Below the pieces are notes generated by a model that worked only from the letters and a program-made list of their open reading frames with translations, had not been told where the DNA came from and did no database searches. Below are positions 37,685 through 47,030 of a stretch of 64,000 bases of DNA, one piece after another (the stretch's first letter is position 1; each line of letters begins with the position of its first letter). This DNA comes from an uncultured Dysgonomonas sp. Its GTDB lineage: Bacteria > Bacteroidota > Bacteroidia > Bacteroidales > Dysgonomonadaceae. The stretch lies in contig USOX01000005.1 in the NCBI GenBank assembly GCA_900556485.1, positions 96,308 through 160,307 of the forward strand. The letters are read 5' to 3'. The position numbers and the translations under genes were made by a program.

Positions 37685-40585
37685 ATGAGGCGTATAATAA
37701 TAGTTATATTATTTATATTAGTTCTTAACGGTTACCAGGTCTATGGCCAGGTAGCCGTTGGCGATCAAGCATATTCTTCTATTTACACAACCAAACTGGA
37801 TGATCCGTTAGCCGTTTACTTTACACCCGAAAATTTCAATATTTCAACAGATGGAAGTACAGATATTTCTGATGCCTTACAGGAAGCAATAAATAAAGTA
37901 CAGGAGACCGTTCGCTATGGTATTGTATTTATACCGGAAGGGACATATCGTATCAGTAAGAAAATTAATCTGTGGAAAGGTGTAAGGTTGATTGGCTATG
38001 GAAAGAAACGTCCGGTTATCTTGCTGGATAAGAATACTCCCGGTTTTCAGGAAGGGAGTGGTAAATATATGTTTCACTTTGTTTCCGACAGGCCTTGGAG
38101 AACTAATCAGCCAATTGCTGATGCAAATGCCGGGACATTTTATACAGGCCTCAGGAATATAAATATTAAAATAGAGGAAGGAAATCCTGCTGCTATTGCT
38201 ATCCGCTTCCATGCGGCGCAACATTGCTTTTTGTCTCATATGGATTTTCATTTAAGTTCAGGAAATATAGGAGTGGAAGATATATGCAATGAAATAGAAT
38301 TTTGCCGTTTCTATGGAGGTGATTATGGTATAAAAACCCGAAAAACAGCTCCCGGATGGCAAGCTCTGGTTATAGACTCTTATTTTGAAAAACAAAAAAA
38401 AGCAGCGATAGCAACAGAAGAAGTTCAGTTGATAGTTGTCCGCAATCATTTCAAAAATGTACCAACAGTAGTTTCTATAAATGAGAACCGTTCAGAGCAA
38501 TTATGGATTTCTGATTCCCGATTCGAGAATATTAATACTTCTGCAATTATTGTCAGCAATGAAGATCATCCGAAAACTCAGATAAATTTCGAAAACATTG
38601 TGTGTATCAATACACCAGATTTTCTCCAATTCAGAGGTTCGGGGCAGAAAATATCATTTAAGGATAAAGTATATCAGGTTAATAGTTTTACACATGGGCT
38701 TCAGTATGCTGATATAAATAAGAGTCCTGAGATAAAAACTTCTCAGGACATTATTTCTCTTAAAAAGGTTCCTCAGCTGGTTTCATCTGATATACCAATG
38801 TTATCCCCAACAGATACATGGGTAAATTTGAAAACCTTAGGTGCAGTAGGGGATGGAATTACAGATGATACCGAAGTCCTAAAAAAGGCGATAGAGAAAT
38901 ATTCTACAATTTATTTGCCAAGTGGACATTATCGTGTTACTGAACCAATAATACTAAAGCCTGAAACAAATCTGGTAGGTTTGCATCCCTCTGTTACTCA
39001 GATTATACTGCGCGATAGCACAGAGGCTTATCAGGGAGTGGGTACCCCTTTACCTTTGTTGGAAACACCAAAAGGAGGTGTTAATATTGTAAGTGGGATA
39101 GGTTTGAATACATCAGGTATTAATCCCCGGGCTGTTGCTGCAAAATGGATGGCAGGAGAAAAGTCGATGATGAATGATGTGCGATTTACCGGAGGGCATG
39201 GAACTTACGATCTGAATGGACGGGATGTTAGAGTATATAATGATAATCGTACAGCAGATGGTATTAATTATCGTAAATGGGATACGCAGAATTGGAGCTT
39301 GTGGATTACAGATGGAGGAGGAGGTACATTTAAGGATATATGGACTCCTAGCCCTTATGCTTCGGCAGGTCTTTATATTTCCAATACCAATACTCAAGGT
39401 CGTATTTATATAATGTCTATAGAGCATCATGTTAGGAATGAAGTTATATTTGATAATATTTCTAATTGGCGGATATTTGGATTACAACTCGAAGAGGAGA
39501 GTGGCGAAGGCCCTTATTGTCTCCCTCTGGATATTCGGAACTCAAATAATCTGATGTTTGCAAATACATTTGCGTATAGAGTGAGCCGTGTTGCAACTCC
39601 TTATCCTTATGCAGTACATACAAGTAATTCAAATAATCTATTATTCAAAGGGCTTCGGGCATATACATGGACGAAATACCTATTCGACAATACATTGTAT
39701 GATGTAACCAGCGAAACCGGAATCCGTTCGAGAGAAATAGCTTTATTAAAAATTTCAGATAATGTAGCAATTAAATCAACCGATACAGATGTAAGGAAAT
39801 TGGCCGATGGCTTTGATTTTATTGATGGAGCTACAGTTGATAAAAATGGCAATCCATATTTTATCGATTATAAATGGCAGCGGATTTACAGATGGAATAT
39901 ACAAGATGAAAAAATAGAGTTGATATGTGAAATGCCTGTTTATCCTGTCTCACTTTCATTCGATACCGAAGGTAATCTATTGGTTGTTACACGTTTTGTT
40001 CAGGTAGAATCTATTTTCAATAGAGGAAATGTGAGTGTTATTGCTATGAATCCGGACAACCCAATTGAAACAATCAGGGAACTGAAAGCAGTTCCATTTT
40101 CGTCTGTTGATATGAATAATGTACAATGGGTTGTTTACCAGGCTTCGCGTTATAGGATAGAACATAATGTAGAATCTGCATTGATGGCAGAGATACAGAA
40201 TTGCTACATTGCTCCTGATGGGGTAACTATCGTACCGGATACGCCGGATTTAGCTCAGACATATTCTTTGAAAAAAGCGCAGTTAGGCGAAAAGATATAT
40301 GTTTCGAGCAATGCGGCACAACGTACATATTCTTTGAATATTGACAAGCAGGGTAGGTTCGCAAATCCTCAATTGTTTACTAATGATGGAGAAATAGATG
40401 TATTGGAAGCTGCAAATGGAGATATTTACATATCATCCGGAAATATATTGGTTTATGATAAGGACGGTTCTTTGAAGAAATATCTAGAGATACCTGAGCG
40501 TCCAACCTCTATTGTATTAGGTGGTAAAAATAAAGATATTTTGTTTGTATGTGCCCGAGGTGGTTTTTATAGTATTAAAATATAG
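37685..40585 (+). CDS. second double beta-helix (GH55-like) protein with C-terminal beta-propeller
   Basis: A 966-residue secreted protein (signal IIIVILFILVLNGYQVYGQ) paralogous along its whole length to the product of 25362-28385. Helix 1 (about 40-365) has FNISTDGSTDISDALQEAIN and IVFIPEGTYRISKKINLWKG; helix 2 (about 375-695) has WVNLKTLGAVGDGITDDTEV and YLPSGHYRVTEPIILK. The propeller (about 703-966) has DGATVDKNGNPYFIDYKWQR and IYISSGNILVYDKDGS. Shared strings such as RLIGYGKKRP and LLETPKGG show recent common origin. It ends the right arm and is followed by a terminator. One copy in each divergent arm suggests division of labour, for instance different linkages or locations. Confidence 0.75.
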   Translation: MRRIIIVILFILVLNGYQVYGQVAVGDQAYSSIYTTKLDDPLAVYFTPENFNISTDGSTDISDALQEAINKVQETVRYGIVFIPEGTYRISKKINLWKGVRLIGYGKKRPVILLDKNTPGFQEGSGKYMFHFVSDRPWRTNQPIADANAGTFYTGLRNINIKIEEGNPAAIAIRFHAAQHCFLSHMDFHLSSGNIGVEDICNEIEFCRFYGGDYGIKTRKTAPGWQALVIDSYFEKQKKAAIATEEVQLIVVRNHFKNVPTVVSINENRSEQLWISDSRFENINTSAIIVSNEDHPKTQINFENIVCINTPDFLQFRGSGQKISFKDKVYQVNSFTHGLQYADINKSPEIKTSQDIISLKKVPQLVSSDIPMLSPTDTWVNLKTLGAVGDGITDDTEVLKKAIEKYSTIYLPSGHYRVTEPIILKPETNLVGLHPSVTQIILRDSTEAYQGVGTPLPLLETPKGGVNIVSGIGLNTSGINPRAVAAKWMAGEKSMMNDVRFTGGHGTYDLNGRDVRVYNDNRTADGINYRKWDTQNWSLWITDGGGGTFKDIWTPSPYASAGLYISNTNTQGRIYIMSIEHHVRNEVIFDNISNWRIFGLQLEEESGEGPYCLPLDIRNSNNLMFANTFAYRVSRVATPYPYAVHTSNSNNLLFKGLRAYTWTKYLFDNTLYDVTSETGIRSREIALLKISDNVAIKSTDTDVRKLADGFDFIDGATVDKNGNPYFIDYKWQRIYRWNIQDEKIELICEMPVYPVSLSFDTEGNLLVVTRFVQVESIFNRGNVSVIAMNPDNPIETIRELKAVPFSSVDMNNVQWVVYQASRYRIEHNVESALMAEIQNCYIAPDGVTIVPDTPDLAQTYSLKKAQLGEKIYVSSNAAQRTYSLNIDKQGRFANPQLFTNDGEIDVLEAANGDIYISSGNILVYDKDGSLKKYLEIPERPTSIVLGGKNKDILFVCARGGFYSIKI

Positions 40586-40625
40586 GTAATTAGTTTAAAT
40601 GTTTTAATTCTGATGCATTGGTTAT

Positions 40626-40662
40626 AGAGCCATATACAAAAGACTGTATATGGCTCTTTTTT
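40626..40662 (+). terminator. terminator of the SusC/SusD operon
   Basis: AGAGCCATATAC pairs with GTATATGGCTCT around AAAAGACT, followed by TTTTTAT. The stem of 12 pairs lies 41 bp after the stop of the last right-arm gene. Confidence 0.88.
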
Positions 40663-40697
40663 ATATTATAATAAATCGACTTCAGATATTTTTAGGA

Positions 40698-41806
40698 CTA
40701 ATGGTATCCTCCCAATGATAAAGGCATCAAGGTAGGGAATGTCCATGCATAGTGATGATAAGGATACATCAACGGACGCTTAGGCTCAATGAATTTGATA
40801 TAATCTTTATCGTTATAAATTCCGGACATTGCTTCCACTAAATTGCCTGGCCATCTGTCGGTAGAATCAGTCTCTGGGTAATCAAACCATTTCCATTCAT
40901 CGGGGTGTTGGTTGTAATAGAGTAAGTAGTCGATTGCGGTTTTCATAGAAACTCCATTGTTCTCCCATGCGAAAAGATTTTCGCCTGTGCTGTTATAAAC
41001 TAACCAACAAGCGGCAGTCATAGGTGCCAATGAAAAATAGGTATACCATAATCCTTTTTCTTTGCGAACTGTTTCTTCGGGCATACTTCCATCTTTCGCA
41101 ATTTTATGAAACATATCCGATTTGATCAGACGTATATTCTCATTGATTTCATCTTTATCATCCAAATAAGTTGCGCAAAGTAAAGAACCAAAACGCCCCC
41201 AGTCGGCATGGTTGTTCTTTAGTTGATCACGAATTTCATTACAGGCTTTTTGATATACATTTGTTAACCACTGGTCGAATAGTTTATGATCTTTTTTTTC
41301 CATAGGTCCGATCCATACATCAATTGAGCAGCGATAACTATACCTGCTCCTGCATCTGTCATCGCTAATTCACCATCATAATCGGAATATTTCTTATTGA
41401 TTTTAGCCCAGGCATTAATGTATTCACATGCCTTTATTCCATACTGATCGCCGGCATCTAAACGATAAGCTAATGCACATGCATACGCATTGAATCCGTC
41501 TTTTTGCAAACCTAATGCACCTTTTGAATGGCCCTGTGGGTCTTGGTAATAGCCGGGTACACTAAAATCCTCCACTGCATGATGGGATTCTTCTAATGCG
41601 TTATCGGCCTTTCTTATCATCTGCTGGTAAGCCGACTGATACGGTTCCTTCTTCTCCTCCAGCTGTTTTATCACAAAGTCTATTTGTGCTGTCGGATGCA
41701 TAAAACTTGTTTGTCTGTTTGATGGCCATACAGAATCGCTTTGTTCGCATGAACAAAAGGTCATTATTCCACCTAAAAGTAGAATTAAAATTAATAATGA
41801 TTTCAT
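40698..41806 (-). pseudogene. alginate-lyase-superfamily gene split by a frameshift at an A8 tract
   Basis: Two overlapping minus-strand frames make one lyase. The first (41806 to 41264) has a lipoprotein signal (LILLLGGIMTFCSCEQ) and ends AAQLMYGSDLWKKK before reading into a short wrong tail. The second continues KKDHKLFDQWLTNVYQKACN to 40698 and holds the catalytic motif KNNHADWGRFG. The junction is eight A residues on the coding strand (plus-strand T8 at 41292-41299). Adding one A, or deleting two, restores about 370 residues of normal domain length. It could be a real mutation, a sequencing error in a homopolymer, or transcriptional slippage. If functional it would be a uronan lyase related to the N-terminal half of the 28387 fusion. 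Confidence 0.8.
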
Positions 41807-42200
41807 TTTGAAAAAATTAAAATTAAGAAATGAAGTTGCTCAACGATGCATAAAAAGGTTCAAAAAGTGGGAATGCACCGGATATTGTGTAGCAAACTAT
41901 TGAATAATTAAGCATTAATACACGCAAATATACATATTCTTTTTATTTTGATCTGTTATCCCAAACGCTTATTTTTTCTTTAATACACCCTTGTCGTATA
42001 GTAATGTTCAACTCTATTCAGTCATAAATACATCATTTCAATAAACGCATCATGATTTTAAACCACAGATATAAAAGGAGTAACATGAAACTATATTGGC
42101 TAATTTTTTTATATAATCCTATTTATTCACTTCTTAAATAAAAAAAGTAGCCTGTTAAAAAAAACAGGCTACTTTCTATATTATTATCAAGATATACTAC
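41807..42200. other. intergenic region, no gene seen
   Basis: 394 bp of AT-rich sequence upstream of the frameshifted lyase. No frame, tRNA or strong promoter match is seen. It holds only the terminator of the oxidoreductase gene at its right end. Confidence 0.6.
42145..42176 (-). terminator. terminator of the NAD(P)H oxidoreductase gene
   Basis: AGTAGCCTGTT pairs with AACAGGCTACT around a run of A; on the minus strand the hairpin is followed by seven T. It lies about 25 bp after the stop codon. Confidence 0.88.
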
Positions 42201-42755
42201 TTACCAGATTTCTTGCGATGTTTGAATATATTGGTTTACAATATTTCTGTATTGTTCAACACCAATGGAAATATTCTTAGCAGAATTTGCTGTTCCTACT
42301 CCATATACTATCAGTGGTGTTTTCCATATCATACCGGCATATGTCATACCTGCTTGATAAGGGCGTAACAATTCATCCATTGTAAACCCTATTTTTCCTC
42401 CACTTCTGTATGAATCCTGGCTCCAGCCTGTTGTGGTAACCACCATAAATGGTTTGCCCGAAATGGCAGGGGTTTTAGCCAATGTATTTAACATTTGGTC
42501 TTGCCACTCTTTTAATTTTGATGGAGCGGACATCCAGAAGAAGGGAAATTGGAATATCACAAAAGAGGCTTTCATTAAAATGTTTGCCCAATCTGTTATA
42601 GAATATTGCTTTTCGCTATACAAGTTATATAATTCTACATCAGCAGGATTATATACAGCATCCAATAGAGCTTTGTTTGCTTCAGATTCATTAAAATCAG
42701 GGTGTGCTAAAATGATGACAACCTTACTTTTTTCATTTCTAATATCATTTTCCAT
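42201..42755 (-). CDS. NAD(P)H oxidoreductase, flavodoxin fold (MdaB/KefF type)
   Basis: A 184-residue cytoplasmic flavoprotein. VVIILAHPDFNESEANKALLDAV is the FMN/FAD phosphate-binding start, FVIFQFPFFWMSAPSKLKEWQD is the hallmark PxxW block of this family, and FMVVTTTGWSQDSYRSGG and MTYAGMIW complete the fold. Such enzymes reduce quinones or electrophiles with NAD(P)H. It lies 239 bp downstream of an AraC-family gene on the same strand, a common pairing of a stress-type reductase with its activator (inference). It has its own terminator. Confidence 0.9.
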   Translation of the reverse strand: MENDIRNEKSKVVIILAHPDFNESEANKALLDAVYNPADVELYNLYSEKQYSITDWANILMKASFVIFQFPFFWMSAPSKLKEWQDQMLNTLAKTPAISGKPFMVVTTTGWSQDSYRSGGKIGFTMDELLRPYQAGMTYAGMIWKTPLIVYGVGTANSAKNISIGVEQYRNIVNQYIQTSQEIW

Positions 42756-42994
42756 ATATGTTCTTTTTTATAATTGCTACGTGAAGTTTTATTCTCCAAA
42801 TATTTTTTAAACAGTGTTGCTTTTTTATAAAATTCGTTTATTTTATCTGTGTATACCTTTAAAACTGTTTTTAGGGCAATTTGTTCACTCTCGGAACCTA
42901 TAATTTATGTTATATGTAAAATTAAAAAATGAAACTGGCTTTTAATAAAGGAAATCATAATTATATAGTTTAAAAAATAATTAACTCATAAAAA

Positions 42995-43912
42995 TTATTT
43001 TTCTCGATATTGTAATGGGGTGACCCCTGTATGCTTTTTGAAATAGCGACAAAAAAATGAAGGATTTGGAAAATTCAGCTCATCAGATATCTGTGATATG
43101 GATAATGTTGATGTTTTCAACATTGACTTAATCACAATAATAGTTATTTTGTTGATCCATTCCATAATAGGTCTGCCACTGATATTTTTAACCAATAACG
43201 ATAAATATTTAGGGGTTACACAAATTTTGTCAGCATAAAACTGTACAGTTCTTTCTCTCTTTATATGGTCTACTACTAACCTGAAAAATTGATGACATAT
43301 CTCAATTTTTCTTCCAGATACATCGTTATTCAATTCTGTCAGATTATTGTAGATATCGCACATCTCGGTTATAAATGATGCTAACAGATTTTTAGCAAGC
43401 TGTATTCTATATAAATGATTCTCATTCTTATAATGTTTTACGATAAATGCATGAAAATCCATGAGGCAATCGAATTGTTCATCTGTTAAATCGACTAAGG
43501 GTGACCTGCTTACAAGCTCCAGTAGCTTTATATCGAAAGGAATATTGAGCTCATAGATAAAATCAAGAGAGAAGAACAGGTATTCGAATGAATAATCATC
43601 GCTACTGCCTACACTTTCGCAAATAGAGTTAGGAAGAAGGGTGACTAAAGTTCTTCTTTTGATTGTATATATTGTATTATTTATTTTTGCTCTGCTGATA
43701 CCTCTGGTACAAAGAACAAACCCTATTCCATCTATTGCCGTTGGCTTTTTTAGAAAAAGAGGTCTGCGCTTTCCTGTTCCGTCGGAAACAATATAATCTT
43801 TAACAGTTGAGCAATTTACTTCTACAGGTATATCATTAGTAGAGATACTTAATAGCTTACTAAACATAGCAGTATAATTGAAGGTATAATGGGCATTGAT
43901 TACTTGTCTCAA
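42995..43912 (-). CDS. AraC-family transcriptional regulator
   Basis: A 305-residue cytoplasmic regulator. The N-terminal half (about 20-175) is a cupin-like effector domain with GIGFVLCTRGISRAKINNTI. The C-terminal 100 residues are the double helix-turn-helix: VQFYADKICVTPKYLSLLVK, then ISQISDELNFPNPSFFCRYF and KKHTGVTPLQYREK. It is not a hybrid two-component or membrane form, so it is less likely to be the sensor of the utilisation locus. The oxidoreductase gene downstream is its probable target. A lipoprotein gene lies upstream in the opposite direction. Confidence 0.92.
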   Translation of the reverse strand: MRQVINAHYTFNYTAMFSKLLSISTNDIPVEVNCSTVKDYIVSDGTGKRRPLFLKKPTAIDGIGFVLCTRGISRAKINNTIYTIKRRTLVTLLPNSICESVGSSDDYSFEYLFFSLDFIYELNIPFDIKLLELVSRSPLVDLTDEQFDCLMDFHAFIVKHYKNENHLYRIQLAKNLLASFITEMCDIYNNLTELNNDVSGRKIEICHQFFRLVVDHIKRERTVQFYADKICVTPKYLSLLVKNISGRPIMEWINKITIIVIKSMLKTSTLSISQISDELNFPNPSFFCRYFKKHTGVTPLQYREK

Positions 43913-44178
43913 TTATAAAGATATAACATTTCTATTGAATTGATCGGATAAAAAAGAGGAAAATAGAATGTTTTTATAATAAAATAGGACTGGAGTAGCT
44001 AGATGAGGGAATCCCTAAATAAAAAAAGGGAGAATTGTTCTATATTTTTATTATCTTATTTTTTTATGTTAAAAATATAATATAATTGGTTAAATTTAAT
44101 TTTTTGTAATTAACTTTAAGAAGTTTCGTGCACTTAACTTTTATCATTTATTTTTATTATTAACTAAAACCTTTTGTT

Positions 44179-45111
44179 ATGAGAAAGAGTTTATGTTTAT
44201 TATTTGTCATTATATTCATATATGGATGTAATAACGAAAGTGGAGACTTTCTATTAGAAGAACAAAACGAGATAACAGGTGTCGATAGCAAAGAACAAAA
44301 AAGCGCTATAGATGACAATTTTGGTGGATATGGTGAAAATTATCGGGCTCCAAGTATGTCTGCATACTCTAATAGTCACAATGGACAAGGGTGGACAGGG
44401 ATAAAGTTTTGTACATATTATCCTCTTCCTTCGAATTTTGATAAGGTGCAAATACTCTATAGAGAAAGTTCTTTTTCTCCATGGCGGTATTATGATGGTG
44501 GACAAACCTGTTATGGTACAAGTAATCCTTATAACATACAGTTCTCTTCCTCTTTTGTCCAAAATCAATATTATGAATATGTTTTAACTAAAGTGCCTGA
44601 GAAAATGGGGCATTATAAAATGAGAATTGTAAGTAATGATTTTCCTGGTACCCCAAATGCGCAGGGGCAATATAATAGTGCTCTTGCGACAAAATGGTCG
44701 CTGGCATATCCTACTCGAATCGGAGATCCTACTGTATCAAAATGTATTAGTAGTGTAAATCATCCAGGCCCGTCATCCGGGCAGGTTCCTCTAAATATAA
44801 ATATATTAAATTCAGCGAGCTCAAAACATTCTTCAAATCATTGGGAAGTAATGATTAAAGTTGGTACAACTGAAAATATATTCAATTATGAGTCATTTTA
44901 TTATACTTCACCAAAGACATTTACTGTATATGTCAGCAAAGATGTTACTCAGGATGTAACCGTGTGTATCCGTGATATAATGGTTTATACAGCCAATCCT
45001 GGACAACAGGCCGCTAAAACCCAAACTATTAGGACGAATAGTAATAATTCCTATTCTATGGATTTCAGTTTTTCAAATATTGATTTCAGACAGCTTGAAT
45101 GGGATTTTTAA
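44179..45111 (+). CDS. lipoprotein of unknown function
   Basis: A 310-residue exported protein with a lipoprotein signal (CLLFVIIFIYGCNNESGD, Cys16). The mature part is rich in Ser, Asn, Tyr and Pro, contains two similar strand-rich halves (about 65-160: GWTGIKFCTYYPLPSNFDKV; about 190-310: HSSNHWEVMIKVGTTENIFN) and four mid-chain cysteines. I do not recognise a family. It is monocistronic, followed by a terminator at 45132. Composition resembles surface adhesin-like or carbohydrate-binding lipoproteins, but no function is assigned. Confidence 0.6.
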   Translation: MRKSLCLLFVIIFIYGCNNESGDFLLEEQNEITGVDSKEQKSAIDDNFGGYGENYRAPSMSAYSNSHNGQGWTGIKFCTYYPLPSNFDKVQILYRESSFSPWRYYDGGQTCYGTSNPYNIQFSSSFVQNQYYEYVLTKVPEKMGHYKMRIVSNDFPGTPNAQGQYNSALATKWSLAYPTRIGDPTVSKCISSVNHPGPSSGQVPLNINILNSASSKHSSNHWEVMIKVGTTENIFNYESFYYTSPKTFTVYVSKDVTQDVTVCIRDIMVYTANPGQQAAKTQTIRTNSNNSYSMDFSFSNIDFRQLEWDF

Positions 45112-45131
45112 GCTATTAAGATAAGTGACAA

Positions 45132-45168
45132 ACGGACAGGTTAATCGGTTATCCTGTCCATTTTTTTT
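45132..45168 (+). terminator. terminator of the 44179 lipoprotein gene
   Basis: GGACAGG (45134-45140) pairs with CCTGTCC (45153-45159) around TTAATCGGTTAT, followed by eight T from 45161. Confidence 0.85.
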
Positions 45169-45230
45169 ATTCTTATATTTATGTAACTAGTTTATTTAGT
45201 GCTTGATAGAAGTAAATTGGTTATGTATCT

Positions 45231-45301
45231 AAAAAAGAAAAGGTTGTCATCCCGACAACCAATCTTCATTGTTAACCTTAAATCTAATACCATGAAAAAC
45301 A
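45231..45301 (-). ncRNA. candidate small RNA with its own promoter and terminator
   Basis: On the minus strand a -7 box (TATCTTTG, 45307-45314) is followed within about 7 nt by a roughly 70-nt stretch starting GTGTTTTTCATGGTATTAG and ending in hairpin GGTTGTC-GGGAT-GACAACC (45242-45260) plus TTTTCTTTTTT. That is a complete small transcription unit inside a 417-bp gap with no gene. I recall a very similar sequence in Bacteroides genomes and it may belong to a known Bacteroidales small RNA class (Bacteroidales-1 is a candidate), but I cannot check. A plus-strand seven-codon frame (ATG at 45292) overlaps it and is less convincing. Confidence 0.6.
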
Positions 45302-45306
45302 CAGTA

Positions 45307-45314
45307 CAAAGATA
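45307..45314 (-). promoter_or_regulatory. -7 box of the candidate small RNA
   Basis: The minus strand reads TATCTTTG, an exact TAnnTTTG. The -33 region has GTTT in place of TTTG. Confidence 0.55.
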
Positions 45315-45444
45315 AATGATTTTATGTTATAAAACATATTTTTCTGTTTTAAATTTCGAAAATTAACATTATTTATGTATTGTGCTGAAACAAACATGAC
45401 CTCATTATAATTTATAATAAAGGAATAAATACGAGTATAATCAC

Positions 45445-45452
45445 TACATTTG
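45445..45452 (+). promoter_or_regulatory. candidate -7 box for the HerA-like ATPase gene
   Basis: TACATTTG followed by C fits TAnnTTTG and lies 77 bp before the ATG at 45529. No clear -33 TTTG is visible. Confidence 0.45.
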
Positions 45453-45528
45453 CATGGTTATTTAGTTATATTATTTCAGCTTTAGGATGATAACAAATAT
45501 GCACAAATTTTAAAAGTATATAATAGAG

Positions 45529-47025
45529 ATGTTTGATAATGAAAAGAGAGCTTTTATAGCTATTTCGGAAGATACAGAAGTCTTTTTGTTGCCAAAGATG
45601 GGCAATCGCCATGGACTTATTACAGGTGCTACAGGGACAGGCAAAACTGTTACTTTGCAGACTTTGGCTGAAACATTCTCAGAGATGGGAGTGCCGGTAT
45701 TTGCTGCCGACATCAAAGGTGACCTTTCGGGAGTAGCTGCTGTGGGAGGAAATAAGGATAGTGTAAAACAACGCGTAGAATCCTATCATCTGGCAGACAA
45801 AGGTTTTAAGTTTCAGGCTTTTCCTGTACAGTTTTGGGATGTATTTGGCGAACAGGGAGTTCCTATCAGAGCTACGGTTGCCGATATGGGGCCTCTTTTA
45901 TTGAGTCGTCTTCTGACTCTGAATGATACACAATCGGCCGTACTTACTATTATATTTAAAATAGCGAAAGATGAATCGCTGGAAATTATAGATTTAAAAG
46001 ATCTCCAGAAGTTGTTGGAATATGTTGGCAATAATGCTAATAAATTCACTACCAGCTATGGAAATATTTCTACAGCCAGTATTGGTGCTATTCAGCGAGG
46101 ATTGATAACACTTGAACACGATGGTGCAGATCAGTTCTTTGGTGAACCAAACCTGAATATTGATGATCTTATCCAAACGATAGGAGAGAAGGGCGTGATA
46201 AATATTCTGGCTGCTGACAAACTTATGAATTCGCCTAAAGTATATACAACTTTCTTGCTTTGGCTGATGACAAAACTGTTTGAAGTGATGCCCGAAGTTG
46301 GTGATCCCGATAAACCAAAGATGGTATTTTTCTTTGACGAGGCTCATCTTTTGTTCAATGATATACCGAAGGCTCTTTTAGAGAAGATAGAGCAAGTAGT
46401 ACGTCTGATCCGTTCGAAGGGAATAGGTATATATTTTATATCTCAAACACCTTCCGATATACCGGATTCTGTTCTTGGTCAGCTAGGGAATCGTGTGCAA
46501 CATGCTTTGAGGGCATATACGCCAAAAGATCAAAAAGCAGTGAAGGTAGCCGCTCAAACTTTCAGGGCAAATCCGAAATTTGATACTGAAACTGTTATAA
46601 GTGAATTAGGAACAGGTGAGGCTCTTGTTTCATTCTTGGATGAGAAAGGGCGTCCTAATCCTGTTGAAAGAGTTTATATCCTACCTCCGGAGGGACAGAT
46701 CGGTCCGTTAGATGCTGATGAACGTAAGAAAATGACAGAAGGTTCTTTACTATTCAGGCATTATGGACAAGCAGTAGACAGGACATCTGCTTATGAAGTG
46801 TTGACCGAGCGCTTACAAGGCACTTTGAGCGAGAAAGAGCAGGTGGCGCAGGATAAAGCTGATGAGAAGAGACGCAAAGAGGAAGAAAAAGCGAGGAAGG
46901 AACAAGAAAGACAAGATAAGAAAGATGCTACTCAGAGAAAACGCTTCTGGGGAACTTTAGCTACAGCTGTATTGGTTCCTGTAGCTAAACAAGTAGTAAA
47001 TGCTTTATTTAAGAAAAAGAGATAA
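45529..47025 (+). CDS. HerA/FtsK-like ATPase of the DUF853 (YjgR) family
   Basis: A 498-residue cytoplasmic ATPase. Walker A is [19 protein letters not shown] (about 26-44), followed by [15 protein letters not shown]; Walker B is [17 protein letters not shown] (about 265-281); [20 protein letters not shown] is the sensor region. The end (about 430-480) is a charged helix rich in Lys, Glu and Arg, then a hydrophobic patch near residue 485. The YjgR/DUF853 family has no settled role and occurs in ordinary genomes. A methyltransferase gene follows after 5 bp, so the two are co-transcribed, but nothing else here suggests a defence system. Confidence 0.9.
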   Translation: MFDNEKRAFIAISEDTEVFLLPKMGNRHGLITGATGTGKTVTLQTLAETFSEMGVPVFAADIKGDLSGVAAVGGNKDSVKQRVESYHLADKGFKFQAFPVQFWDVFGEQGVPIRATVADMGPLLLSRLLTLNDTQSAVLTIIFKIAKDESLEIIDLKDLQKLLEYVGNNANKFTTSYGNISTASIGAIQRGLITLEHDGADQFFGEPNLNIDDLIQTIGEKGVINILAADKLMNSPKVYTTFLLWLMTKLFEVMPEVGDPDKPKMVFFFDEAHLLFNDIPKALLEKIEQVVRLIRSKGIGIYFISQTPSDIPDSVLGQLGNRVQHALRAYTPKDQKAVKVAAQTFRANPKFDTETVISELGTGEALVSFLDEKGRPNPVERVYILPPEGQIGPLDADERKKMTEGSLLFRHYGQAVDRTSAYEVLTERLQGTLSEKEQVAQDKADEKRRKEEEKARKEQERQDKKDATQRKRFWGTLATAVLVPVAKQVVNALFKKKR

Positions 47026-47030
47026 TTTAG

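Noticed and set aside
42433-42810. Plus-strand 125-residue frame across the NAD(P)H oxidoreductase start
   Set aside because: Antisense to a conserved flavodoxin-fold gene and without promoter or signal.
45292-45315. Seven-codon frame ATGAAAAACACAG... on the plus strand
   Set aside because: The minus strand has a full promoter, body and terminator, so the frame is better explained as the complement of a small RNA.
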